Assembly: GCA_046302135.1 (NCBI GenBank)
Contig: JBKCIQ010000025.1
Span: 1-43,365 of the forward strand
Direction: 5' to 3'
DNA: 43,365 bases
Source: AM-1111 sp046302135
Lineage (GTDB): Bacteria > Bacteroidota > Bacteroidia > B-17B0 > Aurantibacillaceae
Both the position numbers and the translations under genes were made by a program. Position 1 is the first letter of the stretch; each line of letters begins with the position of its first letter. Shown in pieces: positions 26,096 through 34,788 of this stretch. The notes beneath the pieces were generated by a model. The model did no database searches, was not told the origin of the DNA, and saw only the letters and a program-made list of their open reading frames with translations.

Positions 26096-27088
26096 CTATT
26101 GAATGAACTCCATAGCTTTAGATACCATAGCTTCTGAACCAATGAAAAGCGGAGTCCTCTGATGCAATTCATTTATTTCCAAGTCCAAAATACGTTTTTT
26201 ACCATCAGTTGCCTTTCCGCCTGCCTGCTCTATAATAAATGCAAGTGGGTTACATTCATATAGAAGTCTCAGTTTGCCTTTAGGAGATTTAGTAGTTGTA
26301 GGGTATATGTAAATTCCACCAACAATTAAGTTCCTATGTATGTCTGCAACGCCTGAACCAATGTACCTAGATGAATAAGGTCTTGATGTTACCTTATCTT
26401 CCTCCTGGCAAAATTTGATGTATTGTTTAACTCCATCAGGAAAATGCAGATAATTCCCTTCGTTTACAGAGTAAATGTTTCCTGTTTTAGGAGTTTTAAG
26501 ATTAGGATGTGAAAGGCAAAATTCTCCAATACTTGGATCAAGTGTAAATCCGTTAACACCTTTTCCGGTTGTATATACCAACATTGCAGAAGAGCCATAT
26601 ATAACATAGCCTGCAGCAACCTGATCTGTACCTCTTTGAAAAAAGTCTTCTTTTGTTCCCGGTCCGGACAATGATTGCCTTCTATAGATTGAAAATATGG
26701 TGCCTACTGAAACATTTACATCAATATTGGAGGAGCCATCGAGTGGATCTATAGCAACAACGTATTTTGCATTTCCGGAAACGCTTGAGTCTATTGGTAT
26801 GATCTCTTCGTTTTCTTCAGATGCAATAGCACAACATTCACCCCCTGCTTTAAGCGCGGCAATAAATTGTTCGTTCGCAAAAACGTCGAGCTTTTTTACT
26901 TTTTCTCCTTGAACATTTATCTCACCGGTGTCTCCAAGAATTTCTACCAGACCCGCTTTACTTACAGACCTATTTACAATTTTTGCCGCTATTCCTATGT
27001 CTCTGAGAAGTCTAGAAAGCTCTCCTTTTGCGTATGGAAAATCGTTCTGTTTCTCAATTATAAATTGTCCGAGTGTCTGAGCCTTCAT
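26096..27088 (-). CDS. fbp: Fructose-1,6-bisphosphatase, class I
   Basis: A 330-residue class I FBPase that hydrolyses fructose-1,6-bisphosphate to fructose-6-phosphate, the committed step of gluconeogenesis. The metal-binding acidic cluster is visible as ASEENEE (89-95) and DPLDGSSNIDVN (114-125, Asp114 and Asp117). The sugar-phosphate region YIGSGVADIHR and KLRLLYECNPLAFIIEQAGG is also intact. The length is typical. The ATG at 27088 is 29 bp after the PpiD-like gene on the same strand; TTTG, a 21-nt spacer and TAATTTCT just upstream could be a weak promoter of its own. Confidence 0.96.
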   Translation of the reverse strand: MKAQTLGQFIIEKQNDFPYAKGELSRLLRDIGIAAKIVNRSVSKAGLVEILGDTGEINVQGEKVKKLDVFANEQFIAALKAGGECCAIASEENEEIIPIDSSVSGNAKYVVAIDPLDGSSNIDVNVSVGTIFSIYRRQSLSGPGTKEDFFQRGTDQVAAGYVIYGSSAMLVYTTGKGVNGFTLDPSIGEFCLSHPNLKTPKTGNIYSVNEGNYLHFPDGVKQYIKFCQEEDKVTSRPYSSRYIGSGVADIHRNLIVGGIYIYPTTTKSPKGKLRLLYECNPLAFIIEQAGGKATDGKKRILDLEINELHQRTPLFIGSEAMVSKAMEFIQ

Positions 27089-27117
27089 GCCGTTAAAGAA
27101 ATTATTTCGATTTGAAT

Positions 27118-29370
27118 TTAAAAATCAAAACGAGCTTTATGATCTTCAATGTTGGCCAGTTTTTTCAATGCTTCAGTTGGTTCGTACTGTGCTCTGGAAC
27201 CAAATCCCATTGAATAATTTTTTTGTAAGGCTTTTATATCTTTTATCTTTTCAGCATCAATAACATTATCTACCTGAACTACCCATACCCCGGTATTTCC
27301 TTTTCCTGCTTTTAATTCACCTTTTTTAATGGATGTCATTGTAGCAATTAACTCGTTTTCGTTTCCAAATTTTGGAACTGAGTAAGAATTAAATTGCATT
27401 TTTTCAGCTTTTTCAACTGTAAGGCCTGTTTTAGCGGCAAAATCGTCGATACCTTTCGATGATTTTAATTTTGTATTGAAATCAGAAAGTATTTTTTCTG
27501 CCTTTTTCATGTCCTTAACTTTTGTGGTTACCTCTTCTTTTACGACCTCAAACGGAAGCGTACCTTTTTCTTTGATTTTTTTGATATGGGTAACCACTAT
27601 TTTATCACCAATCACGATAGGAGCCAATACCTGCCCGGCAGACCCTTTGTAAACTTCTCTAACCAATTGTTTAGGGCTTTCAGTCTGACTTTGGAAACCG
27701 GGTAAATACATATCGCTTTCCTTTAAATCATCATTTACCCTTTTATTAAGCTTTTTAGCATCTACAGCTTTATTGAAAGTTTCAGCAGTGTTGTTTTGTC
27801 CTGCAAATTCGCTGGCTTGTGTTAAGAAGTTTTGGCGTGTAACATCGCTTGGTCTCAACTCTCTTGAAATAGTTGCAATCTTATACTTTTTCTTTTGTGA
27901 TTTGCTTGTTTCCAATATTTCCATGATGTGATATCCAAAATCAGTTGGAACAACATTAATTTGCCCTGTTTTTCCGGTTAGCGCAAAACTTTTAAATTCC
28001 GGTACGTATCCACTGCTCTCGTTAACCCAACCGTAATCACCGCCTTTCCCGGTCCACTTATTTGTATCACCTGTCGGGAAAGCCTGTTTATTTTTGATTA
28101 ATTCAGGATTACTCTTAATATCAGGTCTCTTTTTACCCGGGTCATCAGAAAATTTTTCACAAAATTCATCCCACTTTTTTCTGTCTTTCACTAAAATATC
28201 CTTTAAACTGTCAGCCATTTTTTTTGCTTGTTCCGGACTGCGTTTTACATCTTGCGATCTTGGATTTGCTTTAGCAATCAAAATATGCCTCACTCTTCCT
28301 GAATCACTAACTGTTTCTGTACCTCTCATTTTAATTAACTTGAAGCTATTTCCATCTTTAAATGGTCCGAATACAGTTTTAATCGGAGAGGTATAAAATG
28401 ATGAGTCAATCTCGGGAGAAAGTTTGTCTTTGGTAAAAGATGAAACATCAGCCATTCCGGTTGTGTTAATAGCTTGAGTATATGCCGAATCTTCACTCAA
28501 TTCGCCTGCACTAAATTCCGGTTTCATTCTGCTAAGTTCGGCTGTAAGACTGTCAATATCTGCTTTGGAAGGAATCACTTCCCAAACAATATACTCTATA
28601 CTTCTAGATGGATTTTCATTTTGAAATTCATACTGATGACTATCATAATATTGTTTTAGGTCGTTATCATCAAACTTGATGTCTTTATCTGCGATATCCG
28701 CCAACTTCTTAAATACAAACCTTGCGTCAATATTTCTATTTTGCGCCTCGTGGCTCATTTGCGCTTCAATAGCGGTTGTGTAAAGTCCACCTTTAATCAG
28801 AGCAACATATTTATCGGTCATCCTTTGCTGACGAACATAATTTTCAATTTGCTTCCACATTTTTTCCTGATCGGGTTGGAAACCTGCAACCAATTTGTTT
28901 AATTCCTGAACATTTAGTGAGCCGTCAGGATTACCAAATGGGGGATTAATTTTTTGCGTTTGCTGATCACGAAATTGGTTTACGATAATTTGATGTGGAT
29001 GCACAAGCATTTGGTCGTACAACTCTTCATTGCTTACCTCAATTCCAAGCTTTTTATATTCTTTTTCAATAACCATCTCACGAATGAGGTCTTCCCATGC
29101 CTGATTTATTGCTTGTTGATTTACCTGTTCGCTAGGTTGTTGACCTCTTGATAAATCCTCTTTCAGTTTTGCCACTTTCTCTTGGAAAACTCTGGCATCA
29201 ACACTAATTCCGTCAATCGTTCCAACTGAATTCTCGTTATCACCCCCGCCGAAAATGGAGCCCATGCCACCATTTCCCATCGAAAGTTGAAGAATAAAAA
29301 GAATAATTGCTAAACCAACTATTCCGACCAATAAACCGGTTCTTTTACGAATTGATTCTAAAACGCTCAT
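27118..29370 (-). CDS. PpiD/SurA-like peptidyl-prolyl isomerase, membrane-anchored
   Basis: A 750-residue inner-membrane-anchored periplasmic folding factor. A single transmembrane helix (about 12-31, LVGIVGLAIILFILQL) is followed by a Gly-rich linker, a SurA_N-type chaperone domain (VGTIDGISVDARVFQEKVAKL...) and a parvulin domain (VRHILIAKANPRSQ..., GGDYGWVNESSGYVPEFKSF, TDFGYHIMEIL), then a long C-terminal chaperone part. The start is the ATG at 29370 (MSVLESIRKRTG), supported by a TATCTTTG promoter element that lies between it and a spurious upstream in-frame ATG. It should assist folding of exported proteins, plausibly including large outer-membrane proteins such as SprA; that link is inferred. 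Confidence 0.92.
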   Translation of the reverse strand: MSVLESIRKRTGLLVGIVGLAIILFILQLSMGNGGMGSIFGGGDNENSVGTIDGISVDARVFQEKVAKLKEDLSRGQQPSEQVNQQAINQAWEDLIREMVIEKEYKKLGIEVSNEELYDQMLVHPHQIIVNQFRDQQTQKINPPFGNPDGSLNVQELNKLVAGFQPDQEKMWKQIENYVRQQRMTDKYVALIKGGLYTTAIEAQMSHEAQNRNIDARFVFKKLADIADKDIKFDDNDLKQYYDSHQYEFQNENPSRSIEYIVWEVIPSKADIDSLTAELSRMKPEFSAGELSEDSAYTQAINTTGMADVSSFTKDKLSPEIDSSFYTSPIKTVFGPFKDGNSFKLIKMRGTETVSDSGRVRHILIAKANPRSQDVKRSPEQAKKMADSLKDILVKDRKKWDEFCEKFSDDPGKKRPDIKSNPELIKNKQAFPTGDTNKWTGKGGDYGWVNESSGYVPEFKSFALTGKTGQINVVPTDFGYHIMEILETSKSQKKKYKIATISRELRPSDVTRQNFLTQASEFAGQNNTAETFNKAVDAKKLNKRVNDDLKESDMYLPGFQSQTESPKQLVREVYKGSAGQVLAPIVIGDKIVVTHIKKIKEKGTLPFEVVKEEVTTKVKDMKKAEKILSDFNTKLKSSKGIDDFAAKTGLTVEKAEKMQFNSYSVPKFGNENELIATMTSIKKGELKAGKGNTGVWVVQVDNVIDAEKIKDIKALQKNYSMGFGSRAQYEPTEALKKLANIEDHKARFDF

Positions 29371-29394
29371 ATTATCGCTTTTAAATAAGGGCAG

Positions 29395-29402
29395 CAAAGA
29401 TA
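29395..29402 (-). promoter_or_regulatory. -7 element of the PpiD-like gene
   Basis: TATCTTTG on the minus strand matches TAnnTTTG and lies 24 nt before the chosen ATG at 29370, giving an expected leader of about 18 nt. The nearest TTTG (29417-29420) is only 14 nt upstream, so the -33 box is uncertain. Confidence 0.4.
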
Positions 29403-29479
29403 AAATAATCGTCATACAAAAGAAATTTTAAACAACTGATTTATTTTTATTTTGTTTTTAAAATAAATTACTTTAAAAG

Positions 29480-29487
29480 TAAATTTG
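29480..29487 (+). promoter_or_regulatory. -7 element directly before the SerA-like gene
   Basis: TAAATTTG matches the Bacteroidota -7 consensus and ends 4 nt before the ATG at 29492, which would put the transcription start at or next to the start codon. A TTTG at 29451-29454 is 25 nt upstream, slightly beyond the usual spacing. Confidence 0.4.
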
Positions 29488-29491
29488 TTGC

Positions 29492-30436
29492 ATGAGACCA
29501 AAGGTTTTGTTTTTGGATTCTGTTCATCCTAAATGTGCAGAAATTTTGCAACATTCTGGTTTTGAATGCCTTATTAATTATAATTTGACTGATGAGGATT
29601 TAAAACAGCAGTTGCTTGAGGTTGACGCAGTGGTGGTAAGAAGCAGGTTTAGATTAACTCGTGAGATACTAATCAACACAAAAAAATTAAAGTGTATTGC
29701 ACGTGCTGGAGCAGGAATGGAGAACATTGATGTAGACTTTGCTGAAAAAATGGGAATAAGTTGTGTTCATGCTCCGGAAGGTAACAGTGATGCAGTGGCA
29801 GAACATGTTGTAGGCATGTTATTGATGTTGTTTAATAATCTGGGAAGAGCCGATCAGCAAGTACGAAGGGGAATCTGGCTACGGGAAAAAAACAGAGGTA
29901 TTGAATTAAAAGGAAAAAAAGTTGGAATTGTAGGATATGGAAATATGGGTAAGGCACTTGCTCAGAGACTTGTTGGTTTTGGAGTAGAAATACATGTTTA
30001 TGATAAGTATTTGACAGGATTTCAAACAGAAAAAGTAAAAGAATGTTCAATGCAGGAGTTATTTGATGAATGTGATGTTTTAAGCTTGCACGTTCCTTAC
30101 AACGCAGAAACAAATTATTTGGTAAGCTCTCAATGGATTCATAGCTTTAAAAAACCTTTTTACCTGGTCAATACTTCAAGAGGAAAATGCTTGAAAACTT
30201 TAGATTTGATTGATGCCCTCGAATCTGGTAAAGTTTTGGGTGCATGCCTTGACGTTTTGGAATTTGAGGCTGTTTCATTTGAGAATATCGACCATGAAAA
30301 TTTACCGATTGAATTTAAGAAGCTTGCCTCAAGTGAAAAAGTGGTCTTATCTCCACATATTGCAGGATGGACAAACGAGAGTAATGTGAAAATAGCCACA
30401 ATTTTGGCAAATAAAATAATTCAAGTTTTTTATTGA
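29492..30436 (+). CDS. D-2-hydroxyacid dehydrogenase, phosphoglycerate-dehydrogenase-like
   Basis: A 314-residue NAD-dependent D-2-hydroxyacid dehydrogenase. The nucleotide-binding motif is GIVGYGNMG (145-153). The catalytic triad is visible: Arg230 in NTSRG, Glu259 in LDVLEFE and His289 in SPHIAGW. Substrate-side elements such as ARAGAGMENID and HAPEGNSDAVAEH resemble short-form 3-phosphoglycerate dehydrogenase (SerA), which begins serine synthesis; there is no ACT or ASB regulatory domain, so feedback control by serine through that route is absent. Other hydroxyacid substrates cannot be excluded, and serC/serB are not adjacent. The ATG at 29492 lies 4 nt after a TAAATTTG element. It is divergent from the PpiD-like gene. 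Confidence 0.88.
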   Translation: MRPKVLFLDSVHPKCAEILQHSGFECLINYNLTDEDLKQQLLEVDAVVVRSRFRLTREILINTKKLKCIARAGAGMENIDVDFAEKMGISCVHAPEGNSDAVAEHVVGMLLMLFNNLGRADQQVRRGIWLREKNRGIELKGKKVGIVGYGNMGKALAQRLVGFGVEIHVYDKYLTGFQTEKVKECSMQELFDECDVLSLHVPYNAETNYLVSSQWIHSFKKPFYLVNTSRGKCLKTLDLIDALESGKVLGACLDVLEFEAVSFENIDHENLPIEFKKLASSEKVVLSPHIAGWTNESNVKIATILANKIIQVFY

Positions 30437-30486
30437 TAAAAATTATTACTAGGTTTGAATAAATAATCGAATTTTAATCTTATTTG

Positions 30487-33144
30487 ATGAAAGCTAATAA
30501 ACTTCATATTTTATTTCCTCTGTTGTTTCTTTTTTCTTTTATTAAAACACAAACTGTTATTTGGACCGAAAATTTTAATAATGGTTGTACAGCTGCATGT
30601 ACAGCAGTAGGATACAACGGGGTTAATGGCGCTTGGACTCAAAGTGTCACCGGTACGGAAGGTGCGGATCCTAATGCCTGGTATGTCAGTTGCGCAGAAA
30701 ATAATCAGGGTATAGGTAATTGCGGTGCAGGTTGTGGTTCAAACCAAACTTTACACATTAGTGCTGCTTTGGGAAATTTTATTTGCCCTAATGACTGTGG
30801 TGCGGCCTATGATGCAGGGGGATTGTGCGGTATTTTGAGTTGTCCTCAAACAGATAGAAGAATTGAATCACCAAGCATAAATCTTACAGGTCAAAGCAAC
30901 GTTACATTAAGCTTTGCTTACATTGAACAAGGACAGGGGACCACAGACAACTGTACCATATGGTATTTTGATGGAACCACATGGAGTTTTTTGTTCGACA
31001 CTCCCGCAACCAATAATGCTACATGTGGGGGACAGGGACTATGGACTTTATTTACTATACCTTTGCCCGCAAGTGCCAACAACAATCCCAACGTAAAAAT
31101 TGGTTTTAGGTGGGTTAACAATGATGATGGTGCAGGTGCAGATCCATCTGTTGCAATTGATGACGTCACTCTTACAGTTCCTGGAAACACGCCATTACCG
31201 GTCCCAACATTTACTGTTACTTCCCCGGTTTGTCAGGGCACCAGTTTGAGTTTAAATGGAACATCTACCAATAGCCCGCTTTTATGGCAATGGAGTGTTG
31301 CTCCGGCAGGACCTGTTATTGCTAACCCATCCGCTCAAAACACAAACATTTTATTTATCTCCCCAAATACCTACACAATAACGTTAACCGTTAGTAACGC
31401 GGGAGGTTCCAACAGTGTTACTCAAACAGTTACTGTAGATCCGGAACCCGTTGTAGTTGTAACTCCCAATCCTGTTGTAATATGTGGTGGGGCCAGCCAA
31501 AACTTAACAGCAAGCGGTGCTAATTCTTATTTATGGTCTCCTTCAACCGGCTTAAGTCAGACAACAGGAGCCTCGGTTACCGCCACTCCAACAGCTAATA
31601 TTAGCTATACTGTAATTGGAATATCTGCATCCGGAAATTGTGACGATACGGTTACGGTTCCTGTTACTGTTTCCGCCTCAATAACTGCAAGTGCAAGTGC
31701 AACTTCCACGGTAATATGTTCCGGGGGAAGTACTACTTTAACAGGTAGCGGAGGCGCTAACTATTCTTGGGCTCCTCCTGCAGGATTGAGTTGTACTAAT
31801 TGTCAAAGTCCTGTGGCAAGCCCTACTGTCAATACCACCTATTCATTAACTGTAAGCAGTGGTACATCGTGTCCTACTGCAAGCACAACCATTAGCGTTT
31901 CAGTTACTCCGGGAGTTGTTGCAACAGCGTCTGCATCAAACACAAATATTTGCGCAGGAAACAGTACCACACTAAACGGCTCAGGTGGTGGAACCTATTC
32001 TTGGTCACCTCCAACAGGCTTAAGCTGTACCAATTGCCAAAGTCCTGTTGCCTCCCCAACAAATACAACAACATATACCGTAACAGTAACCAATGGAACT
32101 TGTGCCCCTGCCACTGCTTCTGTTACTATTAACGTGAATCCCGCTACAATTGCATCTGCAACGGCAAGTCAGTCCGTGATTTGTTCAGGTCAAACCACTA
32201 GTTTAAATGCTAGTGGAGGGGGTACATATTCTTGGTCGCCTTCAACAGGTTTAAGTTGTACAAATTGTCAAAATCCTATTGCTACTCCGACTGGCAATAT
32301 AACCTACACTGTAAGTGTTGTCAATGGAACTTGTCTAGCCGCTACCGCAACAGTTGGTATTACAGTAAATAATTGTGTTCCGCCTGTTGCAAGTTTTACT
32401 TCATCTCAATCCACATTCTGTACGGGTGATTGCATTAATTTCATAAATACATCAACAGGAAGCCCAACCACTGTTAACTGGCAATTTATTGGTGGTTCTG
32501 CGAGTCCTTCAACATCCACATCAAATTCGGTTACCGTTTGTTTTTACACCCCCGGTACATATACAGTACAATTGAATGTTTCCAACTCCAGCGGATCTGC
32601 AGTAGAAACACAAACCATCTTTGTAGCTCCTCTTCCAATTGCCAATGTGTATCCATCGCTTGACACTATACCATATGGAACGTCGACTGTTTTGGTCGCA
32701 AGTTCAGGCGATTCATTGTATAATTGGACACCTGCCTCTTCTGTAGCATGTTCAACTTGTTCTCTGGCAACTGTAACCCCAACATCAGACACTTGGTATT
32801 ATTGTACTCAAACAAATGAATACGGTTGTAGCGCAGTTGATTCTGCATTGGTTATTGTTGACATTATATGCGGTGATGTATTTGTGCCTTCAGCATTTTC
32901 GCCAAATGGAGATTATAATAATGATGTTTTAAAGGTTCGCGGCAATTGTTTGGTGAGTATGACATTTTTGATTTTTGATAGGTGGGGAGAAAAGGTATTT
33001 GAAAGTGAAAATCCAAGCATTGGTTGGGATGGTACATTCAAAAGTAAGCCATTGGATACTGCCGTTTTCTTTTATCAGTTAACTGCTAAAACTGCAGACG
33101 GAAAAACTCATGAGCTAAAAGGAGATATTACTTTGATCAGATAA
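30487..33144 (+). CDS. T9SS type B secreted protein with jelly-roll, PKD/Ig-like and Cys-pair repeats
   Basis: An 885-residue secreted protein starting at the ATG at 30487 (the codon before is TTG). Domain order: signal peptide (about 1-21); a Cys-rich MAM/jelly-roll-like domain to about residue 235 ending SVAIDDVTLTV; a PKD-like module (PVPTFTVTSPVCQGTSL..., NTYTITLTVSN); four Ig-like repeats, three of which carry SCTNCQ; a second PKD domain (ASFTSSQSTFCTGDCINF..., TPGTYTVQLNVSN); another Ig-like unit; and a gliding-motility-type T9SS type B sorting domain (VFVPSAFSPNGDYNNDVLKV..., FDRWGEKVFES). Type B cargo is typically tethered at the surface with help from a PorP/SprF protein, and exactly such a gene begins 2 nt downstream. 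The probable role is a surface adhesin; ligand unknown. Confidence 0.9.
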   Translation: MKANKLHILFPLLFLFSFIKTQTVIWTENFNNGCTAACTAVGYNGVNGAWTQSVTGTEGADPNAWYVSCAENNQGIGNCGAGCGSNQTLHISAALGNFICPNDCGAAYDAGGLCGILSCPQTDRRIESPSINLTGQSNVTLSFAYIEQGQGTTDNCTIWYFDGTTWSFLFDTPATNNATCGGQGLWTLFTIPLPASANNNPNVKIGFRWVNNDDGAGADPSVAIDDVTLTVPGNTPLPVPTFTVTSPVCQGTSLSLNGTSTNSPLLWQWSVAPAGPVIANPSAQNTNILFISPNTYTITLTVSNAGGSNSVTQTVTVDPEPVVVVTPNPVVICGGASQNLTASGANSYLWSPSTGLSQTTGASVTATPTANISYTVIGISASGNCDDTVTVPVTVSASITASASATSTVICSGGSTTLTGSGGANYSWAPPAGLSCTNCQSPVASPTVNTTYSLTVSSGTSCPTASTTISVSVTPGVVATASASNTNICAGNSTTLNGSGGGTYSWSPPTGLSCTNCQSPVASPTNTTTYTVTVTNGTCAPATASVTINVNPATIASATASQSVICSGQTTSLNASGGGTYSWSPSTGLSCTNCQNPIATPTGNITYTVSVVNGTCLAATATVGITVNNCVPPVASFTSSQSTFCTGDCINFINTSTGSPTTVNWQFIGGSASPSTSTSNSVTVCFYTPGTYTVQLNVSNSSGSAVETQTIFVAPLPIANVYPSLDTIPYGTSTVLVASSGDSLYNWTPASSVACSTCSLATVTPTSDTWYYCTQTNEYGCSAVDSALVIVDIICGDVFVPSAFSPNGDYNNDVLKVRGNCLVSMTFLIFDRWGEKVFESENPSIGWDGTFKSKPLDTAVFFYQLTAKTADGKTHELKGDITLIR
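31683..32375 (+). repeat. Three tandem Ig-like coding repeats of about 230 bp
   Basis: Units begin near 31683, 31924 and 32149. Each encodes a similar 75-80-residue module with (S/A)AT/S...ICSGG/AGN..TSL..SGGGTYSW.P..GLSCTNCQ, and the GLSCTNCQ codons recur at about 31785, 32019 and 32251, 230-235 bp apart. DNA similarity is visible as well as protein similarity, so the array probably arose by recent duplication. Confidence 0.8.
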
Positions 33145-33146
33145 TT

Positions 33147-34166
33147 ATGAGAATAAAATTTTTAATATTTATACAATTTATTTTTTTGGCTATTTATTCT
33201 CAAGATTTACATTTCTCCAATTTTAATTTTTCACCACTTGTTTTAAATCCGGCTCAGGCGGGTGTACAGAGTGATTTTCGGGCGGTCGCAAATTATCGTG
33301 ATCAATGGAGCAGTATTGGAGGAAACGGGTTTAAAACAATTAATGTTGCAGGGGATTTTACAGCATTTAAAAGTCACTCTAGGCCTGCCTGGCTTGGTAC
33401 GGGTATTTCAGTAACAAATGATCAAGCCGGTGTAGGTTTATTAAATACGCTACAGGCCGATCTTTCATTTTCAGGTTGTGTGCAAAGTGATAAAAATATT
33501 TTTTCAGGCGGAATGCAATTTTCTTATTATCAGAAATCGCTAAATATGGGTAATTATTCCTGGGATAGTCAGTTTGATGGATTCAATTACAATCCAACAC
33601 TTCCAAATATGGAATATTATACCAACACAAGCTTTAATTTTTTCTCGCTTGGTGCAGGCATAAATTGGTATTATAGTAAAACCGAGCACTATATGACTTC
33701 AAATGACGAATTAAAAGTTAATATGGGCTTTGGGATCTATCACTTCAATACACCTCGTAATTCATTCAAAAATTTAACCAACGAAAACCTGTTTCCTAAG
33801 GTTATTGCACACGGAAATTATTCAATTGGAATTCACAATAAAAAGTTCTGTTTATTACCCAGTTTTCTTATTGCTTTTCAGGGACCTAGTAGAGAGTTCG
33901 TAATAGGAAATCTTTTCAAGTTTATATTAAATGAAGCTTCACACTTTACACATATAAAAAAGGCTTTTGCAATATCGGTAGGAGGCTCTTATCGTAACAA
34001 CGACGCCTTGATAGCACAACTTATGATTGAATATGATAGGTATGCAATCGGTGTTTCCTATGACATGACTACCTCTCAACTTAGAACCGCATCAAGGTAT
34101 TATGGCGGATTGGAATTAAATTTCCGTTTTCACACCTTCAGAATGGCCAGTAAGGCATTAATGTGA
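33147..34166 (+). CDS. PorP/SprF family type IX secretion membrane protein
   Basis: A 339-residue outer-membrane barrel of the PorP/SprF family. It has a signal peptide (IKFLIFIQFIFLAIYSQ), the family's first segments DLHFSNFNFSPLVLNPAQAGV and ANYRDQWSS, ITVTNDQAG-like FSVTNDQAG (here ISVTNDQAGVG), and a C-terminal barrel strand GGLELNFRFHTF. Family members pair with type B sorting-domain proteins and help their export or attachment after passage through SprA. Here the gene starts 2 nt after such a protein, so the two form a cargo-anchor pair. It is not necessarily SprF or PorP itself, because genomes carry many paralogues. Confidence 0.92.
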   Translation: MRIKFLIFIQFIFLAIYSQDLHFSNFNFSPLVLNPAQAGVQSDFRAVANYRDQWSSIGGNGFKTINVAGDFTAFKSHSRPAWLGTGISVTNDQAGVGLLNTLQADLSFSGCVQSDKNIFSGGMQFSYYQKSLNMGNYSWDSQFDGFNYNPTLPNMEYYTNTSFNFFSLGAGINWYYSKTEHYMTSNDELKVNMGFGIYHFNTPRNSFKNLTNENLFPKVIAHGNYSIGIHNKKFCLLPSFLIAFQGPSREFVIGNLFKFILNEASHFTHIKKAFAISVGGSYRNNDALIAQLMIEYDRYAIGVSYDMTTSQLRTASRYYGGLELNFRFHTFRMASKALM

Positions 34167-34219
34167 TAACTATCTTAATATTTCCTGAAAATTGTTTTTA
34201 ATTGAACGTTTAAAAAATT

Positions 34220-34227
34220 TATTTTTG
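34220..34227 (+). promoter_or_regulatory. Possible -7 element of the DUF5606 gene
   Basis: TATTTTTG matches TAnnTTTG and lies 16 nt before the ATG at 34244. No good TTTG -33 box is seen; TTG at 34202-34204 is 15 nt upstream. Confidence 0.35.
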
Positions 34228-34243
34228 TTTAAAGAATAGATAT

Positions 34244-34783
34244 ATGATAGATTTAAAAGGTATAATTTCCATCTCCGGTATGCCCGGTCTCTACAAGGTT
34301 GTAGCCCAAAGTAAAAATGGCGTAATTGTAGAATCAATCAGTGATAAAAAAAGATTCCCCGCTTTCGCTTCACATAAAATTTCTTCATTAGAAGATATCA
34401 GCATGTTTACTACAGGTGATGATAAGCCAATTGCTGAAATATTGAAATCTATTTTTGACAAAGAAAACGGAGGGCCTTGTTTAGATTCAAAAAAAGAGGA
34501 TAAAGAAATAATTGAGTATTTTTCTTCTGTCCTACCTGAATACGATAAAGTAAGAGTATACGTCAGTAACATGAGAAAGTTGTTCTCTTGGTACAATCAA
34601 CTTCAGTCAACAGGAAATTTAAAAATTAAGGAGGCTGTTGAGTCTGAGGATTCATCAAAAAACGTTAAGCTAGAAGATACTTCAAAGACTGAAGTTAAAA
34701 AACCTGTCGCCAAAGCTAAAATCGGAAAAACACAGGCAGGTAATAGAAAAACAGCAGGGGTAAGAAAATCCGGAGCCGCATAA
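34244..34783 (+). CDS. DUF5606 protein with basic C-terminal tail
   Basis: A 179-residue cytoplasmic protein of the DUF5606 family, which is largely restricted to Bacteroidota and has no known function. The N-terminal part (about 1-120) is conserved in style: LKGIISISGMPGLYKVVAQ, GVIVESISDKKRFP, HKISSLEDISMFT, DYDKVRVY-like EYDKVRVYVSNMRKLFSWYNQL. From about residue 121 the chain becomes low in complexity: an acidic stretch (EAVESEDSSKNVKLED), then a Lys/Ala/Gly-rich tail (KKPVAKAKIGKTQAGNRK and beyond) reminiscent of histone H1-like or nucleic-acid-binding tails. No signal peptide or membrane helix. It stands alone, with a possible -7 element upstream, and ends 5 bp from the convergent LOG-family gene. 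Confidence 0.85.
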   Translation: MIDLKGIISISGMPGLYKVVAQSKNGVIVESISDKKRFPAFASHKISSLEDISMFTTGDDKPIAEILKSIFDKENGGPCLDSKKEDKEIIEYFSSVLPEYDKVRVYVSNMRKLFSWYNQLQSTGNLKIKEAVESEDSSKNVKLEDTSKTEVKKPVAKAKIGKTQAGNRKTAGVRKSGAA

Positions 34784-34788
34784 GCGGA

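Noticed and set aside
29371..29415. Upstream start for the PpiD-like protein
   Set aside because: A TATCTTTG promoter element lies between this start and the ATG at 29370, so the longer start would not be on the transcript.
31683..32375. Tandem repeats considered as a CRISPR array
   Set aside because: The repeats are about 230 bp, in frame, and encode Ig-like domains; there are no short identical repeats with unique spacers anywhere in the window.
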